A program made the position numbers and the translations under genes. The notes beneath the pieces are model-generated. The model saw only the letters and a list, made by a program, of their open reading frames with translations, was not told where the DNA came from and made no database searches. DNA of 9,144 bases from Hyphomicrobiales bacterium (lineage in GTDB: Bacteria > Pseudomonadota > Alphaproteobacteria > Rhodobacterales > Rhodobacteraceae): NCBI GenBank assembly GCA_003558415.1, contig PWLT01000379.1, positions 1-9,144 on the forward strand. Reading direction: 5' to 3'. The first letter of the stretch is position 1. Each line of letters starts with the position of its first letter. Of this stretch, positions 7,566 to 9,144 are shown piece after piece.

Positions 7566-8896
7566 CCGATCTTTACCGCAAGCAGCGCGCCATGCGCCAG
7601 ACGCGTCGTGCAGCCCTGCAACGCGGGGTGATCGCGGTGCTTGATGTTGGCACCTCCAAGATCGCCTGCCTGGTGCTGCGCTTCGACGGATCCGAACGTC
7701 AACGCGCCGCTGACGGGGTCGGGCCGATGGCGGGGCAGTCGGGGTTCCGGGTGATCGGCGCGGCGACGACCCGCTCGCGCGGCGTGCGCTTCGGCGAAAT
7801 CAGCGCCATGCAGGAAACCGAGCGCGCCGTGCGCACTGCGCTGCAGGCCGCACAGAAGATGGCGCAGATGCGCGTCGACCATGTGATCGCCTGTTTCTCG
7901 GGCGCCAATCCGCGCTCCTACGGGCTCGCCGGAGAGGTCGATGTGGAGGACACCGCCGTGAGCGAGCGCGACATCGCCCGCGCGATGGCCGCCTGCGAGG
8001 CGCCGGATCTGGGCACGGCGCGCGAGGTGCTGCACGCGCAGCCGGTCAACTTCGCGCTCGATCACCTGAGCGGGCTGGCCGACCCGCGCGGCCAGATCGG
8101 CAACCGCCTGGCCTGCGACATGCACCTGCTCAGCGTGGACGACTCCGCCATCGCCAATCTGATCCACTGCATCAATCGCTGCGATCTTGAGCTGGCGGGC
8201 GTGGCATCCTCGGGCTATGCCGCCGGCATCTCGAGCCTTGTGGAGGACGAGCAGGAACTCGGCGCGGCCTGCATCGACATGGGCGGCGGCGCGACGGGGC
8301 TGTCGATCTTCATCCGCAAGCACATGATCTATGCTGACAGCGTGCGCATGGGCGGCGAGCATGTCACGGCCGACATCTCCAAGGGCCTGCATGTGCCGAT
8401 GGCGACTGCCGAGCGTATCAAGACCTTCTATGGCGGCGTGGTCGCAACCGGGGTCGATGATCGCGAGATGATCGAGATCGGCGGAGAGACCGGAGACTGG
8501 GAACATGACCGCCGAACGGTCAGCCGCGCCGAGCTGATCGGCATCATGCGCCCGCGCGTCGAGGAGATCTTAGAGGAGGTGCGCGCGCGGCTCGATGCCG
8601 CCGGGTTCGAGCATCTTCCCAGCCAGCAGATCGTGCTCACGGGCGGCGCGAGCCAGATCCCCGGCCTCGACGGGCTGGCCGCGCGCATCCTCGGCCAGCA
8701 GGTGCGCCTGGGCCGGCCGCTACGCGTGCAGGGGCTGCCGCAGGCGGCCACGGGCCCGGCCTTCTCGGGCGCCGTGGGGCTGAGCCTGTTTGCCGCGCAT
8801 CCGCAGGACGAGTGGTGGGATTTCGAAATCCCCGCCGACCGCTACCCGGCCCGCTCGCTGCGGCGCGCGTTAAGATGGTTCAGAGAGAACTGGTGA
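7562..8896 (+). CDS. ftsA: FtsA, actin-like membrane anchor of the FtsZ ring
   Basis: A 444-residue actin-fold ATPase that tethers FtsZ to the membrane and recruits later divisome proteins. Nucleotide-binding motifs: phosphate-1 LDVGTSKIACLVL (27-39), phosphate-2 IDMGGGATGLSIF (238-250), and adenosine VLTGGASQIPGL (358-369). The FtsA-specific 1C subdomain spans roughly 95-175 and includes VNFALD (162-167) near its end. The last 13 residues, SLRRALRWFRENW, form an amphipathic membrane-targeting helix. Alternating GGAG and GAGG (7546-7553) lie 8 nt or more before the ATG, which overlaps the ftsQ stop by 4 nt. Oddities: the tail is written with rare TTA, AGA and AGA codons, and an internal AGAGGAGGT (8572-8580) follows another TTA codon. 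The gene is intact and of usual length. Confidence 0.96.
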   Translation: MTDLYRKQRAMRQTRRAALQRGVIAVLDVGTSKIACLVLRFDGSERQRAADGVGPMAGQSGFRVIGAATTRSRGVRFGEISAMQETERAVRTALQAAQKMAQMRVDHVIACFSGANPRSYGLAGEVDVEDTAVSERDIARAMAACEAPDLGTAREVLHAQPVNFALDHLSGLADPRGQIGNRLACDMHLLSVDDSAIANLIHCINRCDLELAGVASSGYAAGISSLVEDEQELGAACIDMGGGATGLSIFIRKHMIYADSVRMGGEHVTADISKGLHVPMATAERIKTFYGGVVATGVDDREMIEIGGETGDWEHDRRTVSRAELIGIMRPRVEEILEEVRARLDAAGFEHLPSQQIVLTGGASQIPGLDGLAARILGQQVRLGRPLRVQGLPQAATGPAFSGAVGLSLFAAHPQDEWWDFEIPADRYPARSLRRALRWFRENW

Positions 8897-8918
8897 CCAC
8901 CACATGCTGTGGAGGTGG
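8897..8918 (+). promoter_or_regulatory. Hairpin covering a perfect Shine-Dalgarno after ftsA stop
   Basis: CCACA (8900-8904) pairs with TGTGG (8908-8912) around a TGC loop. CCA (8897-8899) pairs with TGG (8916-8918), leaving AGG (8913-8915) bulged. CCACC/GGTGG (8897-8901 with 8914-8918) is an alternative pairing. Either fold occupies much of the GGAGGTGG at 8911-8918, the ribosome site of the small frame at 8923. It begins directly after the ftsA stop, so a ribosome finishing ftsA would open it. The fold was drawn by eye. Confidence 0.4.
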
Positions 8919-8922
8919 CGAA

Positions 8923-9006
8923 ATGCCGCTGATAAGGCCCGAAACCGTTCAAGATTTTGTGGGTTTTTCGCGTTTTTTTGATGACCTCGACGGGCTTGGC
9001 CTGTAG
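8923..9006 (+). CDS. Candidate 27-residue small ORF between ftsA and ftsZ
   Basis: ATG at 8923 has GGAGGT (8911-8916) exactly 6 nt upstream, the best ribosome site seen in the window. The frame runs 27 codons to a TAG at 9006. The peptide is Phe- and Asp-rich in the middle (DFVGFSRFFDDLDG) and has no membrane helix or signal peptide. Against a conserved protein: 14 of 27 third positions are G or C (about half, well below its neighbours), with ATA, AGG and four TTT codons that are unusual in GC-rich DNA. It may be a translated leader whose passage influences ftsZ expression, a small protein, or chance. Not recognised as any known family. Confidence 0.35.
   Translation: MPLIRPETVQDFVGFSRFFDDLDGLGL
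8947..8980 (+). other. T-rich tract in the ftsA-ftsZ interval
   Basis: This stretch contains TTTT (8955-8958), TTTTT (8964-8968) and TTTTTTT (8973-8979). A weak stem GAAACC/GGTTTT (8941-8946 with 8962-8967, loop 15 nt) precedes the last run but is poor for a terminator. TTGATG (8978-8983), with TGTAGG (9002-9007) 18 nt on, is a marginal -35/-10 pair. The tract most likely marks a regulatory or promoter zone for ftsZ, unproven. Confidence 0.3.
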
Positions 9007-9021
9007 GGTGGGAGGAAATAC

Positions 9022-9067
9022 GCGGGACAAGCGGCGCAGGCGGACTCAAGCACAGGCGGGACAAGCG
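9022..9067 (+). repeat. Triplicated 12-nt motif just upstream of ftsZ
   Basis: GCGGGACAAGCG occurs exactly at 9022-9033 and 9056-9067. A variant, GCGGACTCAAGC, sits between them at 9040-9051. Start-to-start distances are 18 and 16 nt. The last copy ends directly before the ftsZ ATG, and its GGCGGG is the only ribosome-site candidate. The array could be a protein-binding cluster or an mRNA element; no known factor is recognised. Confidence 0.5.
9043..9047. promoter_or_regulatory. GANTC (CcrM-type) methylation site upstream of ftsZ
   Basis: GACTC lies 20 nt before the ftsZ ATG, inside the middle repeat copy. In alphaproteobacteria CcrM methylates GANTC, and in Caulobacter ftsZ transcription responds to CcrM methylation of its promoter. 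Function here is inferred by analogy. Confidence 0.4.
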
Positions 9068-9144
9068 ATGACACTCAATCTCATTATGACGGAACGCGAG
9101 GAACTCACGCCGCGGATCACGGTCTTCGGTGTCGGCGGCGCGGG
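9068..9144 (+). CDS. ftsZ: FtsZ, tubulin-like division GTPase, N-terminal fragment
   Basis: The first 25 codons plus two bases are present before the window ends. After a short leader (MTLNLIMTEREEL) comes TPRITVFGVGGAG, the first beta strand and glycine-rich nucleotide loop found in nearly all FtsZ proteins (final G from the incomplete codon GG). FtsZ polymerises with GTP at mid-cell to form the division ring and is tethered by the FtsA encoded just upstream. Position and sequence together make the call firm despite the short piece. The ribosome site is weak (GGCGGG, 7 nt upstream), unlike the strong one of the small frame at 8923. An ATG at 9086 is a possible alternative start but would drop the usual MTLNL-type leader. 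Confidence 0.93.
   Translation, partial: MTLNLIMTEREELTPRITVFGVGGA

Noticed and set aside
7424..8506. 360-codon minus-strand frame opposite ftsQ and ftsA
   Set aside because: Shadow of ftsA; no recognisable domain and no ribosome site considered convincing.
8941..8979. Possible rho-independent terminator (weak stem plus T7) between ftsA and ftsZ
   Set aside because: The stem is about 6 bp of mainly A:T and G:U pairs with a 15-nt loop and several bases before the T run; it is too weak to call.
8842..9064. Two short minus-strand frames across the ftsA-ftsZ interval
   Set aside because: They overlap the ftsA 3' end, lack good ribosome sites and show no recognisable protein features.

Overview
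The window is high-GC DNA (roughly two-thirds G+C) carrying the distal half of a division and cell wall (dcw) cluster on the + strand. The order is ftsW-murG-murC-[small DUF2484-like membrane protein]-murB-ddl-ftsQ-ftsA-[171 bp]-ftsZ (cut by the window end). This gene order, a small three-helix membrane protein between murC and murB, and the residue patterns of MurB, MurG and the FtsZ N-terminus point to an alphaproteobacterium, most likely of the order Rhodobacterales. The taxonomic call rests on recognising family patterns, not on a search.

Layout. Positions 1-484 (- strand) hold a two-gene module: an ArsR-type winged-helix repressor and, overlapping its 3' end, the start of an SRPBCC/AHSA1-type protein that runs off the left edge. 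Positions 485-636 are a divergent intergenic region with a near-perfect 24-bp AT-rich palindrome (501-524), a good candidate operator for the repressor. From 637 to 8896 the cell-wall and division genes run head to tail with almost no gaps: 1- to 13-bp overlaps at ftsW/murG, murG/murC, murC/DUF2484, ddl/ftsQ and ftsQ/ftsA, and gaps of only 60 bp before murB and 48 bp before ddl. This looks like one transcription unit with translational coupling.

How the genes work together. MurB and MurC make UDP-MurNAc and load its first amino acid. Ddl makes the D-Ala-D-Ala that ends the stem peptide. MurG completes lipid II at the membrane, and FtsW polymerises it into septal glycan. FtsQ, FtsA and FtsZ form the divisome scaffold: FtsZ is the ring, FtsA its membrane anchor, and FtsQ the periplasmic recruiter. 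The canonical upstream dcw genes (mraY, murD and so on) are not directly next to ftsW here; the ArsR/SRPBCC pair occupies that place.

The least ordinary part is the ftsA-ftsZ interval (8897-9067). It holds a 27-codon reading frame with a full-strength, well-spaced Shine-Dalgarno sequence that is itself buried in a hairpin just after the ftsA stop. It also holds a T-rich tract and a motif repeated three times (about 16-18 bp apart) immediately before the ftsZ start, with one copy containing a GANTC (CcrM-type) site. No tRNA, rRNA, CRISPR, insertion sequence or clear rho-independent terminator was seen.
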